Shown: positions 1 to 8,184 of the stretch, in pieces | How positions within the stretch are numbered: position 1 is the stretch's first letter | Layout of the letters: the number at the start of each line of letters is the position of its first letter | Assembly (NCBI GenBank): GCA_016930895.1 | Contig: JAFGFV010000413.1 | Span: 1 to 15,526 of the forward strand | Length of the DNA stretch: 15,526 nt | From: Spirochaetales bacterium | GTDB lineage: Bacteria > Spirochaetota > Spirochaetia > SZUA-6 > DRHE01 | Direction of reading: 5' to 3' | Position numbers and translations under genes: made by a program | Notes under the pieces: generated by a model | Database searches by the model: none | The model's input: only the letters and a program-made list of their open reading frames with translations | Told to the model about the DNA's origin: nothing

Positions 1-1523
<1,523 letters not shown>

Positions 1524-1526
1524 GGT

Positions 1527-1561
1527 TCCGCTAGGATTATCGGGCTCCGCTAGGATTATCG
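1527..1561. repeat. Tandem 16-bp direct repeat upstream of the histidine kinase
   Basis: The 16-mer TCCGCTAGGATTATCG occurs exactly twice, at 1527-1542 and 1546-1561, with a 19-bp period. It lies immediately upstream of the kinase start. Read on the kinase strand, each copy contains GATAAT, a good -10 hexamer; a third GATAAT lies further upstream around 1580. The repeat could be a duplicated -10 region or a paired regulator site. I see no convincing -35 hexamer for either copy (the best is TCGATA for the proximal one). Confidence 0.7.
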
Positions 1562-1645
1562 ACGAAACTGGCCGCGCTTCGTACTCATTATCCGCTCGGA
1601 CTCCTCCCGCGCAGGAAGGCCCTCTTCGGCGTTGGGCCTCCTTGG

Positions 1646-1674
1646 TTGCCCTGCGGGGGGGCCGCTGCTATACT
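1646..1674 (+). promoter_or_regulatory. Promoter of the metallophosphoesterase gene
   Basis: The -35 is TTGCCC (1646-1651), the spacer is 17 bp, and the extended -10 is TGC-TATACT (TATACT at 1669-1674). The -10 ends 9 bp before ATG 1684, so the transcript would start at or next to the start codon. The same TGCTATACT string precedes the lipase gene at 6412. Confidence 0.6.
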
Positions 1675-1683
1675 GGCCTTCCC

Positions 1684-2553
1684 ATGCGCATGGGCATCAT
1701 CTCCGACCTCCACGTGGACCTCAACGAAGCCGCTCCCGGGGACGACAGGGTCCTGACGGGATTGCTCCGCGTCCTGAAACCGCTGGACCTCGAGATCCTG
1801 GTCGTGGCGGGCGACGTGGCCGACGACTATCGCCGCACCCTGCGCTGCCTGGAGGCCATCGAGGCGGGCTCGGGAGTCCGCTGCCTGTTCGTGCCGGGCA
1901 ACCACGACCTGTGGAACCCCAGTGGCGCCGCGGTCAAGGATCCGGCCGCCCCTGCGCCGGCGGGCCCACCCCTGCCCCCGCAGTGGAGCGCACGGGACAG
2001 CTACGAGGCCCTGACGGCCTTTCCCGGGAACCTGGCCGGAGGGTCCGTGGAGCTTCCCGGCGGCTGGACCGTGATCGGAGACACCGGGTGGTACGACTAC
2101 GGCTTTGGCTCCCGGGAGTACAGCACCGAGGAGTTCGACCGCATGCGCTTCGAGGAGCGCCTGTGGTGGGACAAGGTCAACGCCCGCTGGGACCTGCCGA
2201 CCCTGGAGGTGAACGAGCGCTTCCTCGCCAAGCTCAGGGGGCAGCTCGAACTGGCCGCGGGCAGGAAACTCGTGCTGGTCACCCACGTGGTGCCGATCGC
2301 GGAGCTGACGGTCCAGCCCCCCAAAGGCATCTGGGGGTATCTGAACGCCTTCCTCGGCAGCCCGCGCTACGGCGAGCTCGCTCTGGAATACTCCGTGGGG
2401 TACGCGGTGTGCGGACACGTGCATTACCGGCGGCAGATCCAGCGCGGGCAAACCCGGTTCATCTGCAGCTGCCTGGGCTACGCCCGCGAGTGGAGGAATC
2501 CCCGGGAGGTGGAGGCAGAGCTGCGCGAGAGCCTCGCGGTCGTCGATCTATAG
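1684..2553 (+). CDS. Calcineurin-like metallophosphoesterase
   Basis: Cytoplasmic two-metal phosphoesterase of the calcineurin-like superfamily, 289 residues; the substrate is unknown. All five signature blocks are present in order: D-x-H (Asp8, His10 in ISDLHVD), GD (Asp44 in VAGDV), GNH (Asn73-His74 in VPGNHD), H (His201 in LVTHVVP) and GHxH (His245, His247 in CGHVHY). A Pro/Ala-rich insert sits at about 86-100, and the 135-170 segment is rich in Trp, Tyr and acidic residues and probably caps the active site. There is no signal peptide or membrane segment. I chose ATG 1684 because the phosphoesterase homology begins almost at once and a promoter lies directly upstream. ATG 1690 (MGIISDLH) is also possible. 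No Shine-Dalgarno is visible. The gene stands alone, convergent with the DUF3786 gene 49 bp away, with no obvious terminator between them. Confidence 0.92.
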   Translation: MRMGIISDLHVDLNEAAPGDDRVLTGLLRVLKPLDLEILVVAGDVADDYRRTLRCLEAIEAGSGVRCLFVPGNHDLWNPSGAAVKDPAAPAPAGPPLPPQWSARDSYEALTAFPGNLAGGSVELPGGWTVIGDTGWYDYGFGSREYSTEEFDRMRFEERLWWDKVNARWDLPTLEVNERFLAKLRGQLELAAGRKLVLVTHVVPIAELTVQPPKGIWGYLNAFLGSPRYGELALEYSVGYAVCGHVHYRRQIQRGQTRFICSCLGYAREWRNPREVEAELRESLAVVDL

Positions 2554-2602
2554 CCTCAACCGGGACGGAGACGCTGAGAGCGGCCGGAGCAGCGGTGGGT
2601 GC

Positions 2603-3214
2603 TCAAAGCGCCCGGGTGAGCCGCGTGGCGATGCTCCCGGCCAGGACCGCCACATCCTCGAGAGGCAGGTAATTGACGATCCCTTCGTTGTGGAGAATCC
2701 CGACGTCCGGCGGGAACTCCTCGTCGCCCAGGTGCAGCACCACCACGCCCCGAATGCGCGGGAACACGTCGAAGGAGTAGGACAGGTCTCCGAACTCCTC
2801 CCGGGACCATCCCAGGGCCGAACAGGCGCGGATGAACTCCTGGGGGCTGGAGCCGAAGCGCCGGGCGATGCGCCCGGGCCCACGCTTGTGGTACGGCACC
2901 GCGTAGAAGGAGGCCCCCGGGAGGTTCTTGAAGCTTACCAACCGGTCGGAGTCGGGCTTCCCCCCCGGGCTGGTCAGGTAGTGCAGGACCAGGATCTTCT
3001 CGGTGAGCGGCAACTGGGGCGGATCGAACTCCGGTACCGGCCCGCCGGCCGGGATCGCCTCTGGCACCCGGACCTCGACCCGGCCGCCGAAGAAGGGCAC
3101 GGTCAGCACGCGCCCGTTGCACGCCGCCCCGACGCGGCGGCACACCTCGGCCAGATCGATGTCCACCAGGAGAGCTGCAGCCTTCCGGAGGGACAGCTCG
3201 TAGGCCTGCCGCAT
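2603..3214 (-). CDS. DUF3786 domain protein
   Basis: A 203-residue protein that I recognise as DUF3786, a family of unknown function seen mainly in anaerobes. Characteristic segments are TEKILVLHYL near the middle, SFKNLPGASFYAVPY, RRFGSSPQEF, a central hydrophobic strand VVVLHLGDEEFPPD, and NEGIVNYLPLEDVAVLAG close to the C-terminus. There is no signal peptide, membrane segment or metal-binding Cys cluster. It lies 29 bp downstream of ndk on the same strand and is probably co-transcribed with it. The start is uncertain: ATG 3214 gives MRQAYELSLRKA, which suits the family, while GTG 3238 in the same frame would add eight residues. Neither has a clear Shine-Dalgarno. The frame stays open right through ndk, but that upstream part is a shadow. 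Function cannot be assigned. Confidence 0.85.
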   Translation of the reverse strand: MRQAYELSLRKAAALLVDIDLAEVCRRVGAACNGRVLTVPFFGGRVEVRVPEAIPAGGPVPEFDPPQLPLTEKILVLHYLTSPGGKPDSDRLVSFKNLPGASFYAVPYHKRGPGRIARRFGSSPQEFIRACSALGWSREEFGDLSYSFDVFPRIRGVVVLHLGDEEFPPDVGILHNEGIVNYLPLEDVAVLAGSIATRLTRAL

Positions 3215-3243
3215 GGGCGGGGTCTCGGGAGCTTCCACGCCGC

Positions 3244-3687
3244 TCACACCCACCTGGCCGCGGCCTGCTGGTAGTCCACCAGCTCCTCGGGACGGAAGAA
3301 GAGCGTGATCTCGCGTTCCGCCGATTCCGGCGAGTCCGAAGCGTGGATAAGGTTCATGCGGGTGTGCACACCGTAGTCGCCCCGAATGGTGCCGGGGGAG
3401 GCCGCGCAGGGATTCGTGGGCCCGCACATGCACCGGGTCACCTCGATCACGGAGTCCGCCTCCAGCACCGCCAGCACCGAAGGCCCCGAGGTGATGAACT
3501 GCACCAGGGGTTCGAAAAAGTCCTTTCCCCGGTGCTCGGCGTAGTGGCGCTCGGCAAGCTCGCGGGAAAGGCGGAGCATCTTGATCCCCTTGATCTTCAG
3601 GCCCCGATGTTCGAGCCGGGAGAGGATCGCGCCGACCAGGGCTCGCTGCACGGCATCCGGCTTCAGGATAACAAGCGTACGTTCCAT
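3244..3687 (-). CDS. ndk: Nucleoside diphosphate kinase
   Basis: Cytosolic housekeeping enzyme that transfers the gamma-phosphate of ATP to nucleoside diphosphates through a phosphohistidine. It has 147 residues, close to the usual 140-150. Seen directly: the N-terminal ERTLVILKPDAVQR strand-helix, GTIRGDYG at 99-106, and the active-site motif NLIHASDSPESAEREI with catalytic His115. The middle loop has three nearby cysteines (Cys86, Cys88, Cys94 in TRCMCGPTNPCAASPG), unusual for this family but not at catalytic positions. ATG 3687 is preceded by GGAGG five bases upstream, which fixes the start. It is the first gene of a probable two-gene unit with the DUF3786 gene and is divergent from the BioD-like gene. 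Confidence 0.98.
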   Translation of the reverse strand: MERTLVILKPDAVQRALVGAILSRLEHRGLKIKGIKMLRLSRELAERHYAEHRGKDFFEPLVQFITSGPSVLAVLEADSVIEVTRCMCGPTNPCAASPGTIRGDYGVHTRMNLIHASDSPESAEREITLFFRPEELVDYQQAAARWV

Positions 3688-3719
3688 GGGGTCCTCCGCA
3701 GCCGTGGTTGGTGTTCACC

Positions 3720-3748
3720 ATACTACATCACCGCGAGGAGTTGCGCAA
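3720..3748 (-). promoter_or_regulatory. Promoter of ndk
   Basis: Read on the minus strand, the -35 is TTGCGC (3748-3743), the spacer is 17 bp and the -10 is TAGTAT (3725-3720), about 30 bp upstream of the ndk start. The -35 overlaps an inverted repeat, GAGTT-gcgca-AACTC (3738-3752), which could be an operator shared with the divergent gene. Confidence 0.55.
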
Positions 3749-3796
3749 ACTCTTCTGCGGGTTGATCTGATCCCTCCGCCGTACTAACCTCACGAT

Positions 3797-4936
3797 ATGG
3801 CTGGCTCTCTGAGTCTGTACGTGGCTGCGACCCGACAGAACGACGGCAAGACAACCGCCGCGCTGGGCCTTGTCGGGGCGCTGGGGGAGAGCTTCCCTCG
3901 GGTAGGCTACATCAAGCCCGTGGGGCAGCAGGTCAAGCTCATCGGAGACCGGCAAATCGACAAGGATGCCAGTCTCATCAAGGACGTGTTCCAGATCGGC
4001 AGCCCTCTGCAGGACATGAGCCCGGTGGCCATTCCGCGCGGCTTCACCGAGGAGTACATCCTCGAGGGAGACGTGCACTCGCTGCCCGAGAAGATCCTGG
4101 CGGCCTACCGGCGAGAGCTGGGGGTCAGCGACTTCATCGTCATCGAGGGTACCGGGCACGCCGGGGTCGGCTCGGTCCTCGATCTGTCCAACGCAGCGGT
4201 CGCCCGCATGCTGGGCGTGCCGGTCGTGATCGTGACCTGCGCCGGCATCGGGCGCCCGATCGACGAGGTCATGCTCAACAAGGCCCTGTTCGACAGCCAT
4301 GGGGTCGATGTGCTCGGCGTCATCGTGAACAAGGTCATGCCGGAGAAATTCGACAAGGTCAACCGTCTGGTACGCTTGGGGCTGGAGAAGAAAGGGATCC
4401 GGACTTTCGGGGTCGTGCCCTTTGTACCGCTGCTGTCCAGCCCGACACTGAGGCAGCTCGCCGAGGACATCAAGGGGGAGCTGGTCAGCGGGGACGAGGG
4501 AGCCCTGGACCACATCGTCAGCCGGATCCTCGTGGGGGCCATGCCGGCCCACGAGGCCTTCTCCTACTTCAAGGGTGATGTGCTGCTCATCACCCCGGGC
4601 AATCGGGAAGACCTGATCCTGGCCGCCCTGGCCTCCAACATCCCGGCCGTGCAGGAGCACTACGCAGTCAAGGGGCTGATCCTGACCTGCGGCGTCCGGC
4701 CGAACCCCACGGTCCTCAAGGTGCTGAGACAGACCGGGACGCCGGCCTTCCTGGTGGCGGACGATACCTTCACGACGGCCCAGAAGATGACCAACCTGAT
4801 CGTCAAGATCCGACCCGAGGACGACCAGAAGATCGAAACGGTCAAGCGGGTGATCAAGGAACACGTGGACGTCGCCGGGATCCTCGAATCCCTGCGTGCG
4901 GCCCGGACCAGGCGCCCGCGTGGGCAGGACCGGTAG
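3797..4936 (+). CDS. BioD-like P-loop ATPase with DRTGG domain (phosphotransacetylase N-terminal type)
   Basis: A 379-residue cytoplasmic protein matching the N-terminal half of long Pta enzymes, here without the catalytic phosphotransacetylase domain. Residues 1-210 are a dethiobiotin-synthetase-like P-loop fold: YVAATRQNDGKTTAALG carries the nucleotide-binding loop (Gly17-Lys18-Thr19), IKPVG is at 39-43, FIVIEGTGHAG is the Walker B region, and VPVVIVTCAGIGRPIDEV follows. The P-loop is divergent (RQNDGKTT rather than GxxGxGKT). Residues 220-330 fit a DRTGG regulatory domain (ISRILVGAMPAHEA-like start, then DVLLITPGNREDLILAAL). The C-terminus is basic. In long Pta proteins this half acts as an allosteric module; a stand-alone copy may sense a nucleotide or metabolite, which is inference. 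ATG 3797 has no Shine-Dalgarno. A TACTAA box (3782-3787) ends nine bases upstream, hinting at a leaderless message. No biotin genes are near, so it is not called bioD. Confidence 0.85.
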   Translation: MAGSLSLYVAATRQNDGKTTAALGLVGALGESFPRVGYIKPVGQQVKLIGDRQIDKDASLIKDVFQIGSPLQDMSPVAIPRGFTEEYILEGDVHSLPEKILAAYRRELGVSDFIVIEGTGHAGVGSVLDLSNAAVARMLGVPVVIVTCAGIGRPIDEVMLNKALFDSHGVDVLGVIVNKVMPEKFDKVNRLVRLGLEKKGIRTFGVVPFVPLLSSPTLRQLAEDIKGELVSGDEGALDHIVSRILVGAMPAHEAFSYFKGDVLLITPGNREDLILAALASNIPAVQEHYAVKGLILTCGVRPNPTVLKVLRQTGTPAFLVADDTFTTAQKMTNLIVKIRPEDDQKIETVKRVIKEHVDVAGILESLRAARTRRPRGQDR

Positions 4937-4940
4937 CCCT

Positions 4941-4953
4941 GCGCCTGCGGCGC
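4941..4953 (+). repeat. Short GC hairpin after the BioD-like gene
   Basis: GCGCC-TGC-GGCGC forms a perfect 5-bp stem just after the stop codon at 4936. No T-tract follows, so it is not a canonical intrinsic terminator. It may only slow Rho or exonucleases, or be chance in this GC-rich DNA. Confidence 0.25.
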
Positions 4954-5001
4954 GAAGGGCGCCCTGGACGGACACTAACCCGAGTATTTCACTAGTATAT
5001 A

Positions 5002-5030
5002 TTGACCCGCGGCTCTCCGGTTCGTACCCT
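5002..5030 (+). promoter_or_regulatory. Promoter of the flavodiiron gene
   Basis: The -35 is TTGACC (5002-5007), the spacer is 17 bp and the -10-like hexamer is TACCCT (5025-5030). It sits in an unusually AT-rich patch (4985-5004) for this genome. The leader to ATG 5055 would be about 17 nt and includes GGAGG at 5042-5046. Confidence 0.5.
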
Positions 5031-5038
5031 AGAGGTAC
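5024..5038. promoter_or_regulatory. Candidate operator: GTACC-N5-GGTAC inverted repeat
   Basis: GTACC (5024-5028) and GGTAC (5034-5038) are exact inverted repeats with a 5-bp spacer. They cover the -10 and the expected transcription start of the flavodiiron gene, a typical repressor position. The regulator is unknown; a redox or NO-responsive factor would suit the gene, but that is inference. Confidence 0.4.
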
Positions 5039-5054
5039 AGTGGAGGTGCAGCGG

Positions 5055-6308
5055 ATGAACGCAACGACGGTGACCGACGGCATTTTCCGCTTGTCGGCGA
5101 ATGCCGGTTCGGAGATCCTCTTCGAGTCCATGTGGCCCCTGCCGCACGGGGTCTCCATGAACTCCTATATCGTCAAGGGCGACAGGTGCGCGATCATCGA
5201 TGGGGTCTGCGGGTGGGACGGGGTGCCGGAGACCCTGCTCGGCCAGCTGGAGGCCCTCGGGATCCGTCCGCAGGACATCGACTACGTGGTGTTGAACCAC
5301 CTGGAGCCGGACCACACGGGATGGCTCGAGGCCTTCCGCAGGCTCCGCGAGGACTTCACGCTCGTGGCCAGCCCCAAGGGATTGGAGCTGGCACGGGCCC
5401 TGTACGGGATCGAGGGCAAGGCCCGGGCGGTCGCTGCCGGAGACCGCCTGGATCTCGGAGGGGGCCGAGAGCTGGAGTTCGTGGAAATCCCCAATGTCCA
5501 CTGGCCGGAGACCATCGCCACGTACGAGCATTCCAGCGGGACCCTGTTTCCCTGCGATGCGTTCGGGTCCTTCGGCTCGATCGGGGAGGCCCCGTACGAC
5601 GACCAGCTGGATTTCGGACAGCTCGAGTTCTATGAGGGGGAAGCGCTGCGCTACTACGCAAACATCCTGGCCACCTTCTCCGGGCCGGTGGGCAAGGCCA
5701 TCGAGAAGCTCCAGGGCTTCCCCATCCGCATTCTGGCCCCCGGGCACGGCCTGGTGTGGCGCCGGGACCCGAAACGGATCATCGATCTGTACCGTCGCCT
5801 GGTGAGCTACGCCCGGGGCCCCGCAGAGCCCCGGGTCACGGTAATCTGGGGAAGCATGTACGGGAACACGGAGAAGGCCGTCGAGGCCGTGGTCGCCGGG
5901 CTCGAGGCCGGGCAGGTGGCCGTACACGCATACCAGGTGCCCCAGGACCATGCCTCCTTTGTTCTGGCCGATGCCTGGCGGTCCAGCGCGATCGCCATCG
6001 GCGCGCCGACCTATGAGTACCGGATGTTCCCGCCCATGGCCGCAGCGCTGGACGAGCTGGGGCGCAAACGGGTCCTCCGGAAAAAGGCTCTTCGCTTCGG
6101 CTCCTTCGGCTGGTCGGGAGGAGCACAGAAGGAGCTCGAGGAGATCCAGGAGCGCTGGCGAATGGGATGGGAGTTCCTCGAACCCGTGGACTTCAAGGGC
6201 GCCCCCCGCCCGGCGGACCTCCGGCTGCTGGAGCAGCGGGGCCGGGAGCTGGCAGCGGCCGCAAGACGCTACGCCGACGAATCCGCCGGCGCGGAGGCGG
6301 CCTCCTGA
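5055..6308 (+). CDS. Flavodiiron protein (FprA type, O2/NO reductase)
   Basis: A 417-residue cytoplasmic enzyme that reduces O2 to water or NO to N2O, protecting anaerobes. The metallo-beta-lactamase-like domain (1-250) carries the full diiron ligand set: HLEPDH (His82, Glu84, Asp86, with His87 following), His149 in NVHWPE, Asp168 in CDAFGSFG and His231 in APGHG. A flavodoxin domain begins at about 258, with the FMN phosphate loop GSMYGNTEKA (from Gly266) and a second FMN loop around APTYEYRMFPP. There is no rubredoxin or flavin-reductase extension, so it is a minimal class A type and needs an external electron donor; none is encoded adjacent. The C-terminus ends in an Ala/Arg-rich tail. ATG 5055 has GGAGG eight bases upstream; GTG 5046 in frame overlaps that site and is less likely. 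It has its own promoter with an inverted repeat. Confidence 0.95.
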   Translation: MNATTVTDGIFRLSANAGSEILFESMWPLPHGVSMNSYIVKGDRCAIIDGVCGWDGVPETLLGQLEALGIRPQDIDYVVLNHLEPDHTGWLEAFRRLREDFTLVASPKGLELARALYGIEGKARAVAAGDRLDLGGGRELEFVEIPNVHWPETIATYEHSSGTLFPCDAFGSFGSIGEAPYDDQLDFGQLEFYEGEALRYYANILATFSGPVGKAIEKLQGFPIRILAPGHGLVWRRDPKRIIDLYRRLVSYARGPAEPRVTVIWGSMYGNTEKAVEAVVAGLEAGQVAVHAYQVPQDHASFVLADAWRSSAIAIGAPTYEYRMFPPMAAALDELGRKRVLRKKALRFGSFGWSGGAQKELEEIQERWRMGWEFLEPVDFKGAPRPADLRLLEQRGRELAAAARRYADESAGAEAAS

Positions 6309-6372
6309 CGTCCGGGCCGCGGACCGGCGGCGCCACTCCTGCCGCTGGTAGGGGGAACTGCCTCGGAAGGGG

Positions 6373-6401
6373 TCGCCCCCGCAAGGGGGGTCTGCTATAC
6401 T
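6373..6401 (+). promoter_or_regulatory. Promoter of the lipase gene, with GC hairpin in the spacer
   Basis: The extended -10 is TGC-TATACT (TATACT at 6396-6401). A weak -35, TCGCCC (6373-6378), lies 17 bp upstream. The spacer holds a CCCCC-GCAA-GGGGG inverted repeat (6376-6389) with a GNRA-type loop; no T-tract follows. The -10 ends ten bases before ATG 6412, and GGAAAGGAA lies between them. Confidence 0.5.
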
Positions 6402-6411
6402 TGGAAAGGAA

Positions 6412-7356
6412 ATGCCGCCCCTGAACCCTTCCCGCGACCGGAGTTTCGCCGCCGTGCGCCGGGCTGCGCTGACGGCCCTGCTGCTTCTGAGCGGCCTTCC
6501 GCTCCGCGCCTCTCCTGGAGTGGAGGCGGCCTCGAGAGTGGACTTTTCGGCGCTCCTCCATCTGGCCGAGCTCTACGATTCCATGCTCGCCGCCGGGCTG
6601 GGAAAAGTGCACGAGCGCTGGCAGGGAGTGTACCGCGAGATCGCCCTCGTGGACATCGAGGCAACTGAGAACCGGTATTTCGTGGGCACTGGCTGGGGAC
6701 AGCAGCACCAGGTGGTCATGATCCGCGGCACCGCAAACCTGACTAACCTCCGCCTGGACTTCAAGATCGATCCTCATTTCAACGAACGGCTCGGGATTGT
6801 GCTCCACCGGGGGTTCGAGGAGACCGCCCTGACGATCTACGCGGACCTGGTCCCCTACCTCGACAGGGACTCCTCCTTGACGCTGAGCGGCATGTCCCTC
6901 GGCGGGGCGGCCGCCGTGATCCTGGGCATGCTGCTGTCGGCCGATGGCTACCGGGTGCGGGAGATCGTCACCTTCGGACAGCCCAAGGTGACCGACGCGC
7001 AGGGAGTCCGGAAGTACGGGCACTTGCCGGTCCTGCGGGTGGTCGACCGGCTGGACCTGGTGCCGCGCCTGCCTCCCCCGAGCGTGGAGGATCCAGCAGT
7101 CCAGGGCTTCGAGCACCTGGGCGACGAGGTGCTCCTCCTGGACTGTGAGTACTACTGCTACGTTCCCCAGGCAGTGGCCAACGGCCCGCAGATGGCCCGC
7201 TACTGGGACGAGTGGGAGGGAACCGACGCCCTCCCGGCGCTGCTCGACCACGTGATCTACTCGTACCTCAACCGCCTGCGCCCCAAGGTCGAGCGGGCGG
7301 TCGAGATCCCCTTCGAGCCGCGCGAGCTGTTCCGGGACATCGACTGCCAGGAGTAG
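6412..7356 (+). CDS. Exported class 3 lipase (alpha/beta hydrolase)
   Basis: A 314-residue serine esterase/lipase. Residues 1-40 resemble a Sec signal peptide: basic RDRSFAAVRR, hydrophobic AALTALLLLSGLPL, possible cleavage near GVEAAS, so the enzyme is probably exported. The Fungal lipase 3 fold is shown by VVMIRGTAN (oxyanion region, 101-109), LHRGFEETA, the nucleophile elbow LSGMSLGGAAA with Ser162, VTFGQPKVTD, RVVDRLDLVPRLPP (catalytic Asp probably Asp215) and the C-terminal LLDHVIYSYLNRL with His280. Three cysteines near 245-249 and 312 might form a disulfide, which is speculative. The start is supported by AAGGA just upstream and the extended -10 before it. The gene is monocistronic and convergent with the EFR1 gene (33 bp gap). 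The natural ester substrate is unknown. Confidence 0.92.
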   Translation: MPPLNPSRDRSFAAVRRAALTALLLLSGLPLRASPGVEAASRVDFSALLHLAELYDSMLAAGLGKVHERWQGVYREIALVDIEATENRYFVGTGWGQQHQVVMIRGTANLTNLRLDFKIDPHFNERLGIVLHRGFEETALTIYADLVPYLDRDSSLTLSGMSLGGAAAVILGMLLSADGYRVREIVTFGQPKVTDAQGVRKYGHLPVLRVVDRLDLVPRLPPPSVEDPAVQGFEHLGDEVLLLDCEYYCYVPQAVANGPQMARYWDEWEGTDALPALLDHVIYSYLNRLRPKVERAVEIPFEPRELFRDIDCQE

Positions 7357-7389
7357 CGGCGGGGCGATCTCGGGCAGCAGCTGGGAAGG

Positions 7390-8184
7390 TCAGTCCTCCC
7401 CGCGAGACCCGGCACGGGAGGCGACAACATCCGCCACGGTGACCTGCGGGTGATGATAGCGCGTCCGGTTCTCGGTGAGCCTTCCATACTGGATTGCCTG
7501 CTCCGGACACCAGTGGAAGCAGGACCAGCACTGCTCGCAGTGATGCAGCCACAGGGGACGCCCGCTCTCCAGGCGGATGTTCCCCGCCGGACAGACGCGC
7601 GCGCACACCCCGCATCCGTTGCACCTCCCGTCGGCCCGGAAGAAGTAGTCCATCCGGGGGGTCAGGGGGGCCACGAGGCGGTTCAGGGGCGGGAAGACGG
7701 CGTTTTCCCACCAGGAGCTGCGTTCCGGTGGATGGTCCTCCCCTCCGCCCACGACCGCCGCGATGTATTCGACCTTTCTGCGGGCCGCCGAGAACAGGCT
7801 CTCCTGGCTCTCGGGCGAGCCGGGACCCCCGAAGGGAGCGTAGTTCGAGGGCATGAGTACCGAGAACCCGGCCGCCAGCCTGGATCCACGCCTGCGCAGG
7901 AGCCGATCCAGGCGCACGAGAGTACGCACGACCTGCCCAGCGTTCACAGCCACGGCGAACACGCACCGTGGCAGATCCGCCGGCGGGTCCTGGACGAACG
8001 CCTCGACCCGGGGAGGCAGGCCCCACATGTGCACCGGGAACACCAGCACCAGGGCAGAGGAGTCGGGAGAGGTGGGCCCCGGCAACAGCGGGAGCAGCCG
8101 GCTGCCCGGGAGCCTCTCGGCGAGAAGCCGAGCCACCCATAGGGAGTTGCCGGTGCCGGTGTAGCAGTGAATTCTCGCGCTCAA
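7390..8184 (-). CDS. EFR1-type flavodoxin-ferredoxin fusion protein
   Basis: A 264-residue cytoplasmic electron-transfer protein matching the EFR1 family. The N-terminal half is a flavodoxin-like domain with the phosphate-binding loop YTGTGNSLWVA (8-18), VFPVHMWGLPP (48-58) and FAVAVNAGQ. The C-terminal half has two [4Fe-4S] motifs: Cys188/191/194/198 (CNGCGVCARVCP) and Cys216/219/222/226 (CEQCWSCFHWCP). It probably relays electrons between FMN and low-potential ferredoxin partners; the partner is unknown. The start is a TTG at 8184, because homology begins two codons later and no ATG or GTG precedes it. TTG overlaps the TGA stop of the upstream SGNH gene in a 4-base TTGA, and no Shine-Dalgarno is visible, so translation is likely coupled. 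The C-terminal 25 residues look unstructured and charged. Confidence 0.9.
   Translation of the reverse strand: MSARIHCYTGTGNSLWVARLLAERLPGSRLLPLLPGPTSPDSSALVLVFPVHMWGLPPRVEAFVQDPPADLPRCVFAVAVNAGQVVRTLVRLDRLLRRRGSRLAAGFSVLMPSNYAPFGGPGSPESQESLFSAARRKVEYIAAVVGGGEDHPPERSSWWENAVFPPLNRLVAPLTPRMDYFFRADGRCNGCGVCARVCPAGNIRLESGRPLWLHHCEQCWSCFHWCPEQAIQYGRLTENRTRYHHPQVTVADVVASRAGSRGED

Noticed and set aside
3215..3721. A DUF3786 fusion extending the frame upstream through ndk (372 residues)
   Set aside because: The upstream part is out of frame with the unmistakable ndk sequence and has no conserved motif; DUF3786 homology begins near 3214.
3728..5158. A 476-residue minus-strand open frame opposite the BioD-like gene
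   Set aside because: Low-complexity Asp/His/Val-rich shadow; the plus strand carries the P-loop and DRTGG motifs.
6376..6389. CCCCC-GCAA-GGGGG as a terminator of the flavodiiron gene
   Set aside because: No T-tract follows on the plus strand, and the element sits inside the lipase promoter spacer.
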